Positions 61,584 through 64,000 of a stretch of DNA of 64,000 bases are shown here, piece after piece (positions within the stretch are counted from its first letter, which is position 1; each line of letters opens with the position of its first letter). Source of the DNA: a gamma proteobacterium HTCC2207 (GTDB lineage Bacteria; Pseudomonadota; Gammaproteobacteria; Pseudomonadales; Porticoccaceae); the NCBI GenBank assembly GCA_905182265.1, contig CAJJAO010000012.1:1-64000 (forward strand), in the 5' to 3' direction. Both the position numbers and the translations under genes were made by a program. The notes under the pieces are model-generated. The model worked only from the letters and a program-made list of their open reading frames with translations. It ran no database searches and was not told the DNA's origin.

Positions 61584-62879
61584 CTAGCTCGTTTTCTCAC
61601 GCTTAATCGCCCGCCAAGCAATATCGTTCCTTGAATATATGTCATTCCAGTGAATGCCAGAGGCAAGTGCATACGCTTTTTGCTGTGCATCGGACACAGA
61701 ATCTCCCATGGCCGTTGCGCAAAGTACTCGGCCGCCGCTAGTTACAATGTCATCACCATTTTGAGCGGTGCCGGCATGAAAGACTTTGGCGTCTGTGTTG
61801 CCAGGTGTTACCGGGGGTAGGCCTGAAATCACATCGCCGCCACGGTAGCTACCAGGGTAACCGCCAGCCGCCAGTACTACACCTACCGAAGGTCGGGGGT
61901 CCCACTTGGTCTGCTGTTTGTCGAGATCTCCCGACAATGCCGCGGTGCAATGGGCCACTAGGTCAGACTGCAAACGCAACAAAATAGGTTGGGTCTCTGG
62001 GTCGCCAAAGCGGCAGTTATATTCAATCACTTTGGGGGTGCCGTCGGCCATAATCATCAGGCCGGCATAGAGAAAACCGGTGTAGTCATTTCCCTCGGCG
62101 GCCATGCCGCGTACCGTTGGGTATATAACCTCATCCATGGCTCGCTGAAACATTACTTCGTCTACTACTGGCGCTGGGGAGTAGGCACCCATACCACCGG
62201 TGTTGGGCCCTATGTCGCCATTGCCTGCGCGCTTATGGTCTTGGCTCGTGGCCATGGGTAAAACGTTCACGCCATCGACCATCACAATAAAGCTGGCTTC
62301 TTCGCCGTCCAGAAATTCTTCGATCACTACGCGATGGCCTGCTTCACCGAATGCATTGCCGGCAAGCATATCTCGCACAGCGCCTTCTGCCTCGGCCATT
62401 GTCATAGCCACAATCACGCCTTTACCGGCAGCCAAACCATCGGCTTTCACAACAATGGGCGCACCTACTTTGTGGAGGTAAGCTAGGGCCTCGTCCATAT
62501 CGGTAAAGTTGCCATAGTCTGCGGTTGGAATTTGGTGGCGCTCAAGAAAGTCCTTGGTAAAAGCCTTGGAGCCTTCAAGCTGAGCCGCACCCTTTGAAGG
62601 GCCGAAAATTGGCAGATCTCGAGCTTGGAAAAAGTCCACAATGCCGTCAACTAGAGGTTGCTCTGGCCCTACAATAGTAAGCCCAATCTGATTGTTGGCA
62701 GCGAAATCGGCTAACCCCTGAAAATCGCTCACGGCTAGGGTCAGGTTCTCAATATTAGGTTCAATGGCGGTACCAGCATTGCCTGGAGTCACAAATACTT
62801 TTTCTACATCCGCGCTTTGAGCTGCCTTCCATGCCAGCGCATGTTCGCGCCCACCAGAGCCAATAACCAGTACATTCAT
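61584..62879 (-). CDS. purD: Phosphoribosylamine-glycine ligase, 431 aa
   Basis: ATP-grasp enzyme making glycinamide ribonucleotide in purine synthesis. NVLVIGSGGREHALAWK, the GPSKGAAQLEGSKAFTKDFLERHQIPTA stretch, ATP-binding VVKADGLAAGKGVIVA, and SFIVMVDG, NTGGMGAYSPAP and EYNCRFGDPETQPIL are conserved. A double ATG occurs at the start; the second (62879) is preferred. Unlike many relatives, no purH lies beside it. Confidence 0.97.
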   Translation of the reverse strand: MNVLVIGSGGREHALAWKAAQSADVEKVFVTPGNAGTAIEPNIENLTLAVSDFQGLADFAANNQIGLTIVGPEQPLVDGIVDFFQARDLPIFGPSKGAAQLEGSKAFTKDFLERHQIPTADYGNFTDMDEALAYLHKVGAPIVVKADGLAAGKGVIVAMTMAEAEGAVRDMLAGNAFGEAGHRVVIEEFLDGEEASFIVMVDGVNVLPMATSQDHKRAGNGDIGPNTGGMGAYSPAPVVDEVMFQRAMDEVIYPTVRGMAAEGNDYTGFLYAGLMIMADGTPKVIEYNCRFGDPETQPILLRLQSDLVAHCTAALSGDLDKQQTKWDPRPSVGVVLAAGGYPGSYRGGDVISGLPPVTPGNTDAKVFHAGTAQNGDDIVTSGGRVLCATAMGDSVSDAQQKAYALASGIHWNDIYSRNDIAWRAIKREKTS

Positions 62880-63021
62880 CAATTGTATTCCAGCTGCTAA
62901 AGAGAGAGGTGAATTGTACCAGACTGTATTAGAGACGTATTTAGACTAGGGATAAAAAAGACCGACAAAACAGCCTCCAAGGCCGCTGCTAGTGTTATTC
63001 TTAGCGCATCTAAACCCCTGT

Positions 63022-64000
63022 ATGCACCGTAAAATAATAAACAATAATAGGTCTACTGCTATCTCTGATTCTAAAAATACCACTTGCCCAACCATTGTCT
63101 GGTTCCGTCAAGATCTTCGGCTTGCCGATAATCCTGCTCTTTCAGCCGCCTGTGAAAAGGGCGATATTATTCCGGTTTATATTCTCGACGATATCAACTC
63201 TGAAGATTGGGCCATGGGCGGTGCCAGTCGCTGGTGGTTACACCATGCCCTAGAGTCACTAAATAAATCCCTAGACGGTAAGCTGAATATTTTTCATGGG
63301 GATCCCCTGCCGATTCTGACTCAGCTTGCAGACCAGACATCAGCAGATTCAATAGTTTGGAACAGGTGCTATGAGCCTTGGCGGATTAACCGCGACGGCA
63401 ATATTAAACTGGCACTAAAAGCGCTGGATCTAAAGGTTGAGAGTTTTAATGGTTCACTGCTGTGGGAGCCCTGGCAGGTTCTTAAAAAAGACCAGACTCC
63501 CTATAAAGTATTTACCCCTTATTATCGCCGTGGCTGTTTATCCAAAACCCCGCCTAGAAGACCGTTGGCTATTCCCTCCAATATCAAAGCGACGGAGCTA
63601 AGTAAGGACACACTTCCGTTAAGCGATCTACAATTACTGCCGACCATTCCCTGGGACACCCAGATGCAGGCCCGCTGGGACATCAGCGAAACAGCCGCCC
63701 AGGATCGTCTAGACGACTTTGTTATGGCCGAGTTACAAGATTATCGTGAGGGCCGTAATTTCCCCGATAAGGCTAATGTGTCCCGGCTTTCTGCCTATTT
63801 ACACTTTGGTCAAATATCCACTAATACTGCCTGGCATCGGGCCTCTGATGCTGCGGCGTTAGTTAATAATGAAGAGAGTATTGATACCTTTTTAAGTGAG
63901 CTGGGTTGGCGGGAATTTTCCCATTATTTGCTTTACCATTTTCCTAAACTTCCCACTGTTAATTTACAGGCAAGGTTCGACGTTTTCCCTTGGGCCGCAA
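63022..64000 (+). CDS. phrB: Deoxyribodipyrimidine photolyase / cryptochrome, N-terminal part
   Basis: Flavoprotein using blue light to repair pyrimidine dimers. 326 codons run to the window edge. The photolyase alpha/beta domain is seen in TIVWFRQDLRLADNPAL, IIPVYILDD, GGASRWWLHHALESL and WNRCYEPW. The helical FAD-binding region begins with RLSAYLHFGQIS and GWREFSHYLLYHFP. The start is the ATG at 63022, which lacks a clear ribosome site. It is divergent from purD. The C-terminal FAD region and Trp triad end lie outside the window. Confidence 0.94.
   Translation, partial: MHRKIINNNRSTAISDSKNTTCPTIVWFRQDLRLADNPALSAACEKGDIIPVYILDDINSEDWAMGGASRWWLHHALESLNKSLDGKLNIFHGDPLPILTQLADQTSADSIVWNRCYEPWRINRDGNIKLALKALDLKVESFNGSLLWEPWQVLKKDQTPYKVFTPYYRRGCLSKTPPRRPLAIPSNIKATELSKDTLPLSDLQLLPTIPWDTQMQARWDISETAAQDRLDDFVMAELQDYREGRNFPDKANVSRLSAYLHFGQISTNTAWHRASDAAALVNNEESIDTFLSELGWREFSHYLLYHFPKLPTVNLQARFDVFPWAA

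Overview
This window is a 64 kb piece of a gammaproteobacterial chromosome. Gene order and protein families resemble the Pseudomonas/Cellvibrionales side of the class: hemW-rdgB-DUF4426-metW-metX, yggS-proC-yggT next to pilT-pilU, ruvX-yqgE-tonB-gshB-pilG, ftsY-ftsE-ftsX-rpoH, and trpGDC-vfr-osmC near coq7. A marine lifestyle, possibly SAR92/Porticoccaceae-like, is an inference from the TRAP transporter, an acyl-CoA ligase resembling DmdB, and moderate GC. No rRNA, tRNA, CRISPR array, prophage or insertion sequence was recognised.

Layout. 1-4.6 kb: three flagellin genes (one cut by the window edge) and flaG, with good sigma-28 promoters for the tandem flagellins and flaG and a sigma-54 promoter for the large 623-residue flagellin. 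4.7-9 kb: an orphan TRAP permease pair (dctQ, dctM), a YciA-type thioesterase, an alpha/beta hydrolase and an orphan ExbD/TolR. 9.1-17.8 kb: mutM, coaD, rsmD, ftsYEX, rpoH, DUF423, trmB, an FKBP lipoprotein and rsd/algQ. 17.9-25.3 kb: lrgB, lrgA, dsbB, acpH, gshA with a small upstream gene, a YajL-like protein, an LplT-like MFS carrier, a GFA-family protein and a GNAT. 25.4-32 kb: a surface protein with head repeats and an S74 chaperone domain, a Lys-rich miniprotein, a cold-shock protein, ubiD, rho and trxA. 32.2-42.9 kb: a TVP38-flavoreductase fusion, fieF, hemW, rdgB, DUF4426, metW, metX, an aldo/keto reductase, and yggT, proC, yggS. 43-49 kb: type IV pilus retraction and control genes. 49.1-56.2 kb: an acyl-CoA ligase, an EF-hand protein, rpe and trpEGDC behind a probable leader peptide. 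56.2-64 kb: a broken lysE-family gene, DUF1272, vfr/crp, osmC, a LysR gene beside a short membrane peptide, coq7, a YwaF-like protein, purD and a partial photolyase.

The most notable signal is coordinated damage in the twitching-motility neighbourhood. pilT and pilG are intact. pilU carries an in-frame amber codon just after its Walker B region, the tonB3-like gene has two frameshifts, and pilH stops after 50 residues with pilI, pilJ and chpA absent from the expected place. A further amber codon interrupts the lysE-family gene. Either the retraction/Chp pathway is decaying in this lineage or the sequence contains several errors; raw reads would decide.

Other observations: a probable non-AUG trp leader peptide with a Cys-Trp-Arg-Trp run; a duplicated 46-bp operator-like repeat around a 36-residue membrane peptide and a LysR gene; a 60-bp near-perfect hairpin; and degenerate short-period repeats of differing unit at many gene borders, also inside ftsY and the GNAT gene.
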